A DNA stretch of 64,000 nucleotides. It comes from Ascidiaceihabitans sp034111945 (GTDB lineage: Bacteria; Pseudomonadota; Alphaproteobacteria; Rhodobacterales; Rhodobacteraceae). This document shows positions 1-9,010 of the stretch, one piece after another. Under the pieces are notes generated by a model. The model did not search any database and was not told where the DNA came from. It saw nothing but the letters and a program-made list of their open reading frames with translations. The position numbers and the translations under genes were made by a program. The DNA lies in NCBI GenBank assembly GCA_047626725.1, contig JBLHSG010000014.1, forward strand, positions 1 through 64,000, given 5' to 3'. How positions within the stretch are numbered: the stretch's first letter is position 1; each line of letters begins with the position of its first letter.

Positions 1-83
1 CCCACCTACAAGGCCTCGTCACCGACGCCCAAGACGAGCATAATCTCAGAAATCAAATGATCAAATCTCAACAATTACAAAAA

Positions 84-111
84 CGGCGCTTCGATCTTCA
101 TCAAAGCGCCG
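84..111 (-). terminator. katG terminator (probably bidirectional)
   Basis: An 8-bp GC-rich stem (CGGCGCTT paired with AAGCGCCG, read on the minus strand) is followed on that strand by TTTTTG, just after the katG stop. The plus-strand side is followed by ATTTTCAATTTTTC, so it may also end a gene entering from the left. Bases 1-83 hold no gene I can support. Confidence 0.7.
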
Positions 112-135
112 CCATTTTCAATTTTTCAGGGTTGG

Positions 136-2352
136 TTAGGCCAGATCAAAACGATCCAATTCCATTACCTTTGTCCATGCATTAACAAAACCCTTAACAA
201 ACGCGGCGTCTGCATCTGAACTTGCATAAACTTCGGCGATGGCGCGCAATTGAGAATGCGAACCAAAGATCAGATCGACGCGAGAACCTTTCCATTTGGC
301 TGCCCCATTCACACGGTCTGTACCTTCAAATGTGCCAGCATCGTCCGGTGCTTCTGACCAAGCAGTGCCCATATCCAACAAGTTCACAAAGAAGTCGTTG
401 CTGAGCGTACCGACACGATCTGTGAAAACACCGCGTGTATCGCCATTCAGATTTGCACCCAAAACGCGCAAACCACCGACCAACATCGTCATTTCTGGCG
501 CTGTCAACGTTAGCAATTGGGCACGATCCACCAAAAGCTCTTCGGCTGACATGCTGAAATCTTTCTGCATGTAGTTTCGGAACCCGTCTGCTTGTGGTTC
601 TAGCATCGCGAATGAATCGACTTCAGTCTGTTCTTGTGATGCGTCGCCGCGACCTGGTGTGAATGGTACGGTTACATCATGTCCGCCAGCTTTTGCGGCG
701 GCTTCGACCGCAGCAGTGCCTGCCAAAACAACCATGTCCGCCATAGAGATTTGGGTGCTTCCGGCATTTGCGTTGAACGCGTTTTGAATACCTTCTAGCG
801 CATCCAGAACCTTAGATAGCTGTGCAGGTTCGTTCACGTCCCAGTCTTTTTGTGGGGCTAAACGGATATGCGCGCCATTTGCACCGCCACGTTTGTCTGA
901 TCCACGGAAAGTAGAGGCAGAGGCCCAAGCCGCGCCAACCAATTCTGACGTCGTCAAACCAGAGCCAAGGATTTTCGCCTTTAGGTCCGCCACGTCCGCA
1001 TCCGATACCAAATCATGCGTCGGGGCAGGGACCGGATCTTGCCAAATCAGTTCTTCGCTTGGGACGTCGTCACCCAAATACAGATCGATTGGGCCCATGT
1101 CGCGGTGCGTCAGCTTAAACCACGCACGCGCAAATGCGTCTGCGAATTCAGCGGGATTTTCGTGGAACCGGCGCGAGATTTTCTCGTACGCTGGGTCCAT
1201 ACGCATCGCCATGTCTGCGGTTGTCATCATCAGCTTGACCGGTGCGTCTGATCCGTCGACCTGAGGGGCGTGATCGTCGCCCTTGAGGTCGATTGCTTCC
1301 CAAATATTTGCACCTGCTGGAGATTTTGTCAGCTGCCAGTCGTATCCAAACAGCACATCAAAATAGCCGTTGTCCCATTTGATCGGGTTGGCTGTCCAAG
1401 GTCCTTCGATGCCGGACGTTGTCGTGTGAATGCCACGTCCGGTTTCGAATTCGTTATGCCAACCAAGGCCTTGCGCCTCGATTGCGCCGCCTTCTGGCTC
1501 AACACCAACAAGGCCCGCATCACCTGCGCCGTGGGCTTTGCCGAACGTGTGGCCGCCGGCAACCAATGCGACAGTTTCTTCGTCGTTCATTGCCATGCGG
1601 TCAAATGTGTCGCGAATGTCGTAGGCAGATGCGAGCGGATCTGGATTGCCGTCTGGCCCTTCGGGGTTCACATAAATCAGGCCCATTTGCACGGCGGCAA
1701 GCGGGTTTTCCATGTCGCGTTCGCCGGAATAGCGGCTGTTTGGATTGTCGCTTGGGGCCAACCATTCGGTTTCAGATCCCCAATAGATGTCTTCTTCTGG
1801 CTCCCAAACATCGGCACGTCCGCCACCAAACCCAAAGGTTTCAAACCCCATGGATTCGAGCGCGACATTGCCTGTCAAAATCATCAGATCGGCCCAAGAC
1901 AGTTTGTTGCCGTATTTCTGTTTGATAGGCCACAACAGGCGGCGCGCCTTGTCGAGGTTGCCGTTGTCAGGCCAGCTGTTCAAAGGCGCAAAACGTTGTT
2001 GGCCAGAACCTGCACCACCACGACCATCTGCCGTGCGATAGGTGCCTGCGGAATGCCATGCCATACGAATAAAGAACGGGCCGTAGTGGCCATAATCTGC
2101 GGGCCACCAAGATTGAGAATCCGTCATTAAGGCCGTCAGGTCGGCTTTGACAGCTTCCATATCAAGTGACTTGAACGCTTCGGCGTAATCAAAATCGTCG
2201 CCCATCGGGTCGGAATTTTTTGCATGCTGATGTAGCATTTTGACGTTCAACTGGTTCGGCCACCAATCGTTATTGGCTGTGCCGCCCAATTTTGCCATCG
2301 TGCTTGTGCCGTGCATTACTGGGCATGTGCCGCCTGTATCGTTTCCGTCCAT
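136..2352 (-). CDS. katG: Catalase-peroxidase KatG
   Basis: Bifunctional haem enzyme that removes hydrogen peroxide by catalase and peroxidase reactions. It is 738 residues, the normal length for bacterial KatG, with the duplicated peroxidase fold. The distal haem-site residues Arg96, Trp99 and His100 are visible in RMAWHSAGTYR. The proximal His268 lies in VAGGHTFG. Trp99, Tyr227 and Met253 are placed as expected for the covalent Met-Tyr-Trp adduct that gives catalase activity. There is no signal peptide, so it is probably cytoplasmic. It is divergent from oxyR, with a 217-base gap between the two starts, which is the usual arrangement when OxyR activates katG. Identification is very secure. 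Confidence 0.98.
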   Translation of the reverse strand: MDGNDTGGTCPVMHGTSTMAKLGGTANNDWWPNQLNVKMLHQHAKNSDPMGDDFDYAEAFKSLDMEAVKADLTALMTDSQSWWPADYGHYGPFFIRMAWHSAGTYRTADGRGGAGSGQQRFAPLNSWPDNGNLDKARRLLWPIKQKYGNKLSWADLMILTGNVALESMGFETFGFGGGRADVWEPEEDIYWGSETEWLAPSDNPNSRYSGERDMENPLAAVQMGLIYVNPEGPDGNPDPLASAYDIRDTFDRMAMNDEETVALVAGGHTFGKAHGAGDAGLVGVEPEGGAIEAQGLGWHNEFETGRGIHTTTSGIEGPWTANPIKWDNGYFDVLFGYDWQLTKSPAGANIWEAIDLKGDDHAPQVDGSDAPVKLMMTTADMAMRMDPAYEKISRRFHENPAEFADAFARAWFKLTHRDMGPIDLYLGDDVPSEELIWQDPVPAPTHDLVSDADVADLKAKILGSGLTTSELVGAAWASASTFRGSDKRGGANGAHIRLAPQKDWDVNEPAQLSKVLDALEGIQNAFNANAGSTQISMADMVVLAGTAAVEAAAKAGGHDVTVPFTPGRGDASQEQTEVDSFAMLEPQADGFRNYMQKDFSMSAEELLVDRAQLLTLTAPEMTMLVGGLRVLGANLNGDTRGVFTDRVGTLSNDFFVNLLDMGTAWSEAPDDAGTFEGTDRVNGAAKWKGSRVDLIFGSHSQLRAIAEVYASSDADAAFVKGFVNAWTKVMELDRFDLA

Positions 2353-2534
2353 CGTGGTCTCCGATCATGGTTTAAAAACGGCCTAGCACGCGGCTGGGGC
2401 CATGAAACAAAATTGAAATCTGCGGTCCGAACGACAAATGTTGATCAAATCCATGCGGACCGTGATCGATAAAAATGCGAGAGAGTCAGCAGACATCTTG
2501 AGGCATGTTTACTAAATCCACGCCATATGTGTAA

Positions 2535-2571
2535 GTTGTATTTTCCTATAATTGCGATAGGTTTTGGTTAT
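2535..2571 (+). promoter_or_regulatory. OxyR-type operator overlapping the oxyR promoter and start
   Basis: The OxyR site pattern is four ATAG/CTAT elements each separated by 7 bases. Here the central pair is perfect (CTAT at 2546-2549, ATAG at 2557-2560, 7 bases between). The outer elements are partial: GTTG at 2535-2538 and TTAT at 2568-2571. A perfect -10 box TATAAT (2547-2552) lies inside it, so bound OxyR would cover its own promoter. That suggests autoregulation; a separate katG activation site is not obvious. Confidence 0.5.
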
Positions 2572-3463
2572 GGCGAATTTCACTTTAAAACAGTTGCGTT
2601 ATTTCGAAGCAGTGGCCCGTCACGGTCATTTCGGGCGCGCAGCTGAGGCCTGTTCGATCTCGCAACCAGCGATTTCAGTTCAGATCAAAGAACTTGAGGC
2701 ATCCCTAGGCACGCCGTTGTTTGAACGTGCGGCGCGGGCGGTGCGACTGACGTCGTTTGGGGCTGATTTTGGTTTGCGCGTGCGCGATATTCTACGTGCG
2801 GTCGATGCGCTTGAGGATCTGTCGCGAACAGCCAAAACTGGCGTGCTTGGGCGATTGCGTCTGGGTGTTATCCCCACAATTGCACCTTATCTTTTGCCCA
2901 AAATTATCGCCCACTTGGGACGCACGCACGCCGGTTTGGAATTGCACGTTCGCGAGACAATGACCGAACGTTTGATCCAAGAATTGTCAGATGGATTGAT
3001 TGATTGTGCGATTGTCGCCTTGCCGATTTCCGAACCAACGTTGGAAGAAGTGTTTCTGTTCGAAGAGGATTTTGTCCTGATCCGCGCGCTTGCGGACGCT
3101 GACGAACCTGTGCCTGACGCAGATGGGCTAAAGAAAATGCGCCTGTTGCTGTTAGAAGAAGGCCACTGTTTTCGCGATCAAGCTTTGTCGTTTTGCAATA
3201 TCCGCACCGCTCTTCCGCGCGAGGGCTTGGATGGCAGTTCGCTGTCGACACTTGTACAGCTGGTGGGCTCAGGCATCGGAGTGACGCTGATCCCTGAAAT
3301 GGCTGTCGCGGTTGAAACACGGTCCGCGCGGGTGTCCGTTGCGCGGTTTTCTGCTCCCGTCCCATCGCGCAAAGTAGGCATGATTTGGCGCAAAAAAAGC
3401 CCACTTGCGGACCAGTTGCTTGATATTTCTCGGGGTGTCGCGATGGCGGCAAAAGATACCTAG
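2570..3463 (+). CDS. oxyR: Hydrogen peroxide-sensing regulator OxyR (LysR family)
   Basis: LysR-family transcription factor of 297 residues with an N-terminal winged helix-turn-helix (about residues 4-62) and a C-terminal effector domain. The redox cysteine pair sits in EGHCFRDQALSFC as Cys200 and Cys209, the same spacing as Cys199/Cys208 of E. coli OxyR, which identifies it as a true peroxide sensor. The start chosen is the ATG at 2570; an in-frame TTG two codons upstream is less likely. It lies divergent from katG, its expected target. The likely operator overlaps the start region. Confidence 0.95.
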   Translation: MANFTLKQLRYFEAVARHGHFGRAAEACSISQPAISVQIKELEASLGTPLFERAARAVRLTSFGADFGLRVRDILRAVDALEDLSRTAKTGVLGRLRLGVIPTIAPYLLPKIIAHLGRTHAGLELHVRETMTERLIQELSDGLIDCAIVALPISEPTLEEVFLFEEDFVLIRALADADEPVPDADGLKKMRLLLLEEGHCFRDQALSFCNIRTALPREGLDGSSLSTLVQLVGSGIGVTLIPEMAVAVETRSARVSVARFSAPVPSRKVGMIWRKKSPLADQLLDISRGVAMAAKDT

Positions 3464-3523
3464 TTGTTGGTTAACATTTAGGGCAATCTGTCGTTATTTC
3501 CTCGGTATTTCAGGATTTAGCAA

Positions 3524-4378
3524 ATGGCCATCAAGATCGAAATGTTGCGTTGTTTTCATGCTGTTGTTGATTACGGAAACCTTGCGCAGGCCGCTGAAAC
3601 GTTAGGGCGCACGCCGTCTGCGGTGTCGATGATGCTGAAACAATTCGAGGACCACATAGGCGCGCCGCTGTTTGAAAAAGGGCGCAAAGCCCGACTGACC
3701 GCACTTGGTGAAATGATCCATGCCGAAGCGCGGCGTGAACTTAACCACTTTGACAAATCTGTGGCGATGATCGACGCACTGGCCCAGTCTCAAGCTGGAT
3801 TGGTGCGTTTGGCGGTCACCCCGTCTGCGGCGAATACAATCTTGCCTGCCGTGGTCGAAACCTTTGCGACCCACCACCCCGCCGTTCGGATTGATTTGCG
3901 CGATATGGATTCTGCGGCTGTTTTGCTTGCGATGCAGTCGGATCAAGCAGACATCGGAATTGCGACCTTTCCTGATACCAAAGTGTTCGAACGCAGGCCG
4001 CTGTTTTCCGACCAATTTGGCGTGGTGTGCAGGGCGGATCATCCGCTGGCAAAGGACTGGAACAGTCTGACGTGGTCTGATGTTACGCCACATAGGTTCA
4101 TTGCGAACGGGCTATGCCACATGATCAAAGACACGCAATTCGCCCCGATTTTGGCCAGTGCATTGATGATGGTGCCAACCACGGTTGCCCTGTTGGCGCT
4201 GGTAAATGCGGGGGTCGGAATTACGCTTTTGCCCGAACGCGCCTTGCCGCCCACGTATCGTGATCTGTTGTTTTTACCGCTTAGGGACATGACGGCGCAG
4301 CGCCACGTTGATGTGATCACGCAACCGGTTGATCAATTGTCGCCAGCGGTTCAGGCCTTTGCGCAGTTAATTAAGTAA
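3524..4378 (+). CDS. LysR-family transcriptional regulator
   Basis: A 284-residue LysR-type regulator. The N-terminal helix-turn-helix is seen at about residues 17-40 (AAETLGRTPSAVSMMLKQFE), and the remainder matches the periplasmic-binding-protein-like inducer domain. It lies 66 bases upstream of, and in the same direction as, the aldehyde dehydrogenase/dipeptidase operon, so it is the natural candidate to control that operon. Its inducer cannot be told from sequence. It lacks the OxyR cysteine pair, so it is not a second peroxide sensor. Confidence 0.9.
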   Translation: MAIKIEMLRCFHAVVDYGNLAQAAETLGRTPSAVSMMLKQFEDHIGAPLFEKGRKARLTALGEMIHAEARRELNHFDKSVAMIDALAQSQAGLVRLAVTPSAANTILPAVVETFATHHPAVRIDLRDMDSAAVLLAMQSDQADIGIATFPDTKVFERRPLFSDQFGVVCRADHPLAKDWNSLTWSDVTPHRFIANGLCHMIKDTQFAPILASALMMVPTTVALLALVNAGVGITLLPERALPPTYRDLLFLPLRDMTAQRHVDVITQPVDQLSPAVQAFAQLIK

Positions 4379-4444
4379 AATTGAATTATTGTTCAGTTGT
4401 TTTCGATTGATTGAATTTTTAGAATCCCGCAAAACACTACAAAC

Positions 4445-5920
4445 ATGAATAAAACAAAGGCGCGTTCCGTGACACAATCCTATCAAAACTACATCGGCGG
4501 AACATGGGTGTCCGGCACGTCTGAAATCGAAAATCGCAATCCGTCGGATGTGTCTGACGTGATCGGGCTTTATGCGCAGGCTAGTGCGGATCAATTGGAT
4601 CACGCCTTGGATCAAGCGCGCGTTGCCCAAGCTGAATGGGCGGCAACTGGTATTGAGAAAAAGTACACGGTGTTGATGGCAATCGGCACGGAAATGATGG
4701 AACGCGCCGAAGAACTGGGCACATTATTGGCCCGCGAAGAAGGCAAACCATTGGCCGAAGGCAAAGGCGAAGTGTACCGCGCTGGTCAATTTTTCACCTA
4801 TTATGCCGCCGAAACCCTGCGCCAAATGGGCGACACTGCTGATTCAACACGCCCTGGCATTGAAATCGATGTGCGTCGCGAAGCATTGGGCGTCGTCGCA
4901 ATTATTTCGCCGTGGAATTTTCCAACAGCGACCGCGTCTTGGAAAATCGCGCCGGCACTTTGCTATGGCAATGCTGTCGTCTGGAAACCTGCAAACGCGA
5001 CGCCCGCGTCTGCCGTTGCCTTGACCGAAATCATCGCGAAACAAGACATCCCCGCTGGCCTGTTTAACCTTGTGATGGGGGCCGGTTCTGAAATTGGTCA
5101 ACGTCTGGTCGAGAGTCCAAAAATTGACGGCATTTCGTTCACAGGATCCGTGCCTGTCGGCAAAGGCATCGCACGTGCTGCGATTGAAAACCTGACCAAA
5201 ATTCAGATGGAAATGGGGTCTAAAAACGCGCTGGCTGTTATGGATGACGCGGATATTGATCTGGCGGTTGCAATGGCTGCTGGCGGTGCGTTTGGCGGCA
5301 CTGGCCAAAAATGCACGGCGTCCTCGCGTCTGGTTGTTCACGCTGCAATCCACGATGAATTTGTTGCCAAACTGATCAAAGCAACAACAGCAATGAAAGT
5401 CGGCCATGCGCTGGTGGCAGGCACGCAAATGGGCCCCGCGGTGTCCGCGCAGCAGTTGCAAGAAAACCTGAATTACGTAGACTTGGGCAAATCCGAAGGG
5501 GCAGAATTGGCCTGTGGGGGCGTGCGTTTAGACATGCCAACCGAAGGGTTCTATATGTCGCCGGGCGTGTTTGTCGGTGCCACCAATCAGATGCGCATCA
5601 ACCGCGAAGAAATGTTCGCGCCGCTTGCCGCTGTGATCAAAGTCGACAGCTATGCAGAGGCAATCGACACCGTGAATGATACGAATTTTGGCCTTACTGC
5701 GGGCATCATCACAACCAATCTGGCACGCGCCACGCACTTTCGCCGCAATGCGCGAGCAGGCTGTGTGATGGTTAACCTCGCGACAGCTGGTACCGATTAT
5801 CACGTGCCATTTGGTGGACGCGGCGACAGTTCGTACGGATCACGCGAACAAGGGTCTTATGCGGCAGAATTCTACACAACCGTTAAGACGGCCTACATCT
5901 CAAGTGGGACGCCTCTCTGA
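4445..5920 (+). CDS. NAD(P)-dependent aldehyde dehydrogenase
   Basis: A 491-residue enzyme of the aldehyde dehydrogenase superfamily that oxidises an aldehyde to the acid. The catalytic Cys290 is in GQKCTASS and the general base Glu256 in MEMGSKN; the 34-residue spacing is typical. The overall look is closest to succinate-semialdehyde or ketoglutarate-semialdehyde dehydrogenases, but the substrate cannot be fixed. The ATG at 4445 has no clear ribosome site. The GTG at 4469 has AAAGG nine bases upstream and would give MTQSYQNYIGG, so the real start may be there. The stop overlaps the next start by one base, pointing to translational coupling. Confidence 0.93.
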   Translation: MNKTKARSVTQSYQNYIGGTWVSGTSEIENRNPSDVSDVIGLYAQASADQLDHALDQARVAQAEWAATGIEKKYTVLMAIGTEMMERAEELGTLLAREEGKPLAEGKGEVYRAGQFFTYYAAETLRQMGDTADSTRPGIEIDVRREALGVVAIISPWNFPTATASWKIAPALCYGNAVVWKPANATPASAVALTEIIAKQDIPAGLFNLVMGAGSEIGQRLVESPKIDGISFTGSVPVGKGIARAAIENLTKIQMEMGSKNALAVMDDADIDLAVAMAAGGAFGGTGQKCTASSRLVVHAAIHDEFVAKLIKATTAMKVGHALVAGTQMGPAVSAQQLQENLNYVDLGKSEGAELACGGVRLDMPTEGFYMSPGVFVGATNQMRINREEMFAPLAAVIKVDSYAEAIDTVNDTNFGLTAGIITTNLARATHFRRNARAGCVMVNLATAGTDYHVPFGGRGDSSYGSREQGSYAAEFYTTVKTAYISSGTPL

Positions 5921-6894
5921 TGTTGATCGACAACCTGCAATACGCCAACTTTTCGCCCAAAATCTTTGAACAGATGCGGGCGGGGGGCGTGGATGCGGTT
6001 CATGTTACGATCGCCTATCACGAAAGTTTTCGCGAGATGATCCTGAACCTCGAACAGTGGAACCGCTGGTTCGAGGCGCATCCTGATTTGATCATGAAAG
6101 GCACCTGCGCCAAAGACGTGCAGACTGCGCATGACACTGGGCGCACGGCGATTTTCTTTGGGTTTCAGAACCCCAGCCCGATCGAAGACGACATTGGTTT
6201 GGTCGAAATTTGCCACCAACTGGGCATTCGTTTCATGCAGCTTACGTACAACAATCAATCGCTGCTGGCGACGGGCTGCTACGAGGACTACGACGCGGGC
6301 CTGACCCGAATGGGCAAGCAAGTCGTGACTGAAATGAACCGCGTGGGCATGGTCATCGACATGTCGCATTCAGGTGATCGATCAACGCTAGAAGCGATCG
6401 ATTATTCGTCGCGTCCCATCGCGATCACGCACGCCAATCCGGCATGGTGGCACCCTGCGTTGCGCAACAAATCACACGACGTAATTACCGCGTTGACGGC
6501 CCGTGGTGGCATGTTGGGGTTTTCGATTTATCCGCATCATTTGGCGGGTGGGCCTGACTGTACGCTGGACAGTTTTTGCCAGATGATCGCCGAAGCCGCG
6601 GGGCGTTACGGTGCTGAAAACCTTGGGATCGGGACGGACCTGTGTCAGGACCAACCGGATTCAATTGTCGAATGGATGCGCGTTGGGCGGTGGTCCAAAG
6701 TGATTGACTACGGTGAAGGATCGGCCAGCGACGCGGGCTTTCCACCCATGCCAAATTGGTTCGAAGACAATCGAAATTTCGACAATATCGCCAACGGATT
6801 AGCAGCAACCGGCATAAGCCAATCTGAAATCGACGGGATCATGGGCGACAACTGGCTGCGGTTTTATGACACCAGTTTCAGCCCTGCGTCATGA
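5920..6894 (+). CDS. Membrane dipeptidase-like protein (peptidase M19 family)
   Basis: A 324-residue protein of the renal-dipeptidase (M19) amidohydrolase family, usually zinc dipeptidases. The later metal ligands are visible: His150 in DMSHSG, His171 in ITHANPAWW and Asp240 in GIGTDL. The N-terminal HxD ligand pair of classic M19 enzymes is not seen (the region reads MLIDNLQYANF), and the bridging glutamate position appears to be Gln83 in FFGFQN. It may therefore bind one metal or act on a different amide. It has no signal peptide or membrane anchor. It is the second gene of the four-gene overlapping operon. Confidence 0.85.
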   Translation: MLIDNLQYANFSPKIFEQMRAGGVDAVHVTIAYHESFREMILNLEQWNRWFEAHPDLIMKGTCAKDVQTAHDTGRTAIFFGFQNPSPIEDDIGLVEICHQLGIRFMQLTYNNQSLLATGCYEDYDAGLTRMGKQVVTEMNRVGMVIDMSHSGDRSTLEAIDYSSRPIAITHANPAWWHPALRNKSHDVITALTARGGMLGFSIYPHHLAGGPDCTLDSFCQMIAEAAGRYGAENLGIGTDLCQDQPDSIVEWMRVGRWSKVIDYGEGSASDAGFPPMPNWFEDNRNFDNIANGLAATGISQSEIDGIMGDNWLRFYDTSFSPAS

Positions 6895-8540
6895 GAGATT
6901 TTATCGCCCCCGATCAAGTGCCCTTGCGCCCACCGTCAAAGATGATGCGTTTGTCACGAATGGGGTCGATGTTTCCGAGCCGTTTGTCGTTTCTACGTTC
7001 GTTGATCCGGCGGCTGGCTTCGGAAAATGTCAATGTCACGCGCCCCGTTTGGGAAATGTCTGAAGACGGATTTGGGCGCGCTGTTTATAGCCTGGATTTG
7101 GGCGGTTACACCTATTCTTTGGTTGCGATTTCGAACGATTTGCCACCTGAAAAACGCACCGATCGCGTAATTGCCGAGGCATGGGACAGCGCCTATGTGT
7201 TGTACGACGGGGTGCCAACACGCGCAGAGCTTGACCGCATTTCCGCCAACGCACCGTTGCAAGAGGCAGGGCGTTTCACCGAACGCGATTTGGTCCTAAG
7301 TCGCGCAAATAAATCCGTTCGTTTGTTCAAACACGTGACTGACCGATTGCGAAATGGCGAACAGCCGGACCCTGAAATGATCCGTTCAATCGGGTATTTG
7401 ATGCGCACCACGGCTGTGTACGGCAACGGAAAATTCGGGATCGCAGATCGAGGTCTGATTGAAAACCGTCCCGGTCTGACTGGTCCGTTTGCCGCTGAAA
7501 TGCTGACTGTCTGGATGATCCGGAATTTCACGCATGATTTGGCCGAACATGTGGGGCAGGGCACGTTAGATCGCCGTTTCAAAACCCACTTGGGTATCGG
7601 CAATTCTACGGGGTTGGGCATGGCCCCGTTTCTGGTGACGCATCCTGTGTTGTTGAACAATTGGATGTTGGTGCGCGAGACGGCATTGGCCCGTGTTCGC
7701 GCGATTCCCAGTCTGGAAAGGGACCAACAAAATCGCCTACAAATGCTTGCTGAACGCGCCGCCAAACATCTGGATCAATGGGACGTTCCTGACCCCAAAC
7801 ACCAAGCCCGTATCGAAGCCTTACGTAAGGATTGGGCAGCAACGCGCCTGACGTTGGACCGATTGAGTGACACAATGCCACTAGATCATGTGATGCTAGA
7901 ATGCGAACGTTTTTCTGAAGATATTCAAGAGCTTATGGCGTCTTTGATCTTGGAGCCGTTTGATGAATTGGTCGACGGTTTGACCGATTGTATGGCGGAC
8001 CCCGTCGGCCCGATCCCCGAGTATTCGGCAGATACTGAGGTGTTGAAGGCCGCGGTAGACCAGCATTTTTCATGGGCGTTGACCCTAGATTATGATGCAA
8101 AACCGCAATGCCAACAATTCTGGTACGTGAGCGAAGCCAAGCTGGAACCGCGTTTGGGCGATCGGTTTGATGAACCCGGATCCGAGCGTGAAAGCCCATT
8201 AGATATCGCGCGTCGGATTGCAGCGATGTACGCAGATTTACCTGAAACCGCGCAAGCAACTGCGACGTTTTTGGCGACCCATCCGCAGCATGGTTTGGCC
8301 ATCGATCGGGTGCAGTTGGCGACGCGGTATCCGTACGGTGAAATTCACGACAACATGATCGCTGCAGACTGCCTGCCCATCGACATGTTGCGCTGTAAAT
8401 TGTCGTTCTTTGGGGCGTCCAAATTTGACCCGAAATCAGACTTATGGACTCGCATTACCCTGTGCCAAGGTGCGCCTTTGCGTGATGAACTAAACGCTGA
8501 CGCCGATAATTGGTGGTTGCCGGTTTACGAGGCCGATTGA
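6891..8540 (+). CDS. Conserved protein of unknown function (549 aa), operon partner of ALDH and M19 protein
   Basis: I do not recognise this family. It is 549 residues with no signal peptide and no clear membrane segment. It is rich in charged residues with many short helical stretches, and has Trp/His/Asp-containing motifs such as MLTVWMIRNFTHDLAEHVG and GLGMAPFLVTHPVLLNNW. The start overlaps the dipeptidase stop as ATGA, and its stop overlaps the next start by one base, so expression is coupled. The first about 40 residues are basic. Context suggests an enzyme or accessory protein of the same catabolic route; no reaction can be assigned. Confidence 0.85.
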   Translation: MRDFIAPDQVPLRPPSKMMRLSRMGSMFPSRLSFLRSLIRRLASENVNVTRPVWEMSEDGFGRAVYSLDLGGYTYSLVAISNDLPPEKRTDRVIAEAWDSAYVLYDGVPTRAELDRISANAPLQEAGRFTERDLVLSRANKSVRLFKHVTDRLRNGEQPDPEMIRSIGYLMRTTAVYGNGKFGIADRGLIENRPGLTGPFAAEMLTVWMIRNFTHDLAEHVGQGTLDRRFKTHLGIGNSTGLGMAPFLVTHPVLLNNWMLVRETALARVRAIPSLERDQQNRLQMLAERAAKHLDQWDVPDPKHQARIEALRKDWAATRLTLDRLSDTMPLDHVMLECERFSEDIQELMASLILEPFDELVDGLTDCMADPVGPIPEYSADTEVLKAAVDQHFSWALTLDYDAKPQCQQFWYVSEAKLEPRLGDRFDEPGSERESPLDIARRIAAMYADLPETAQATATFLATHPQHGLAIDRVQLATRYPYGEIHDNMIAADCLPIDMLRCKLSFFGASKFDPKSDLWTRITLCQGAPLRDELNADADNWWLPVYEAD

Positions 8541-9010
8541 TGCAGTTTTCCATTAATGAAATCGAAGCATTGCTCAGTAAAGCGGCCCGTGGTGGCGGTG
8601 CACCTGCGGGGCAAGCCAGCACATTTGGCAAGGCTGCTGCACTGCATTTGGCGCGTGGCTGTGATGTAGATGACGTGCAGATTGCATTACGTGCGTTGCC
8701 GGATGGGCCGATAATTTTGTGCCCTGTTGATTTGCACGCCGCGTTGGCAAATGGTGGCGGTGCGATGCCCTGTGATGGGCACGAATTACTGTGCAGTTAC
8801 GCGATGGCGCTGCCCTATTTGGTCACGCAAACTGACAGTGGTGTGACAATCGACATGCTCCAATATGACAAGCCGAAACTGCCCGCTCGCCTATCGATCG
8901 AAGCTGGGGTAATTGACGCTTGGAAAGCGCTTGCGGCCCTGACTTATGTGCCAGAAACCGAACAATCGCGTCAGGCTGGTGCGGGTGCCGGATTGACAGA
9001 CAACGATTGA
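8540..9010 (+). CDS. DUF3726-like small protein, last gene of the ALDH operon
   Basis: A 156-residue cytoplasmic protein resembling the DUF3726 family, of unknown function. The start chosen is the ATG at 8540 that overlaps the upstream TGA by one base; a longer in-frame start at 8510 would lie inside the preceding gene and is unlikely. The N-terminal half (SKAARGGGAPAGQASTFGKA) is glycine and alanine rich. The 3' end overlaps the convergent truA gene by about 40 bases. It probably works with the 549-residue neighbour, since the two are coupled. Confidence 0.8.
   Translation: MQFSINEIEALLSKAARGGGAPAGQASTFGKAAALHLARGCDVDDVQIALRALPDGPIILCPVDLHAALANGGGAMPCDGHELLCSYAMALPYLVTQTDSGVTIDMLQYDKPKLPARLSIEAGVIDAWKALAALTYVPETEQSRQAGAGAGLTDND

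Noticed and set aside
1..83. End of a gene entering from the left edge
   Set aside because: Three plus-strand frames end within a short distance or give no recognisable protein; too little sequence to claim a gene.
1270..2130. 286-codon open frame opposite katG
   Set aside because: It lies fully antisense to a certain gene and has a low-complexity, Cys/Arg-rich translation without family likeness; a shadow frame.
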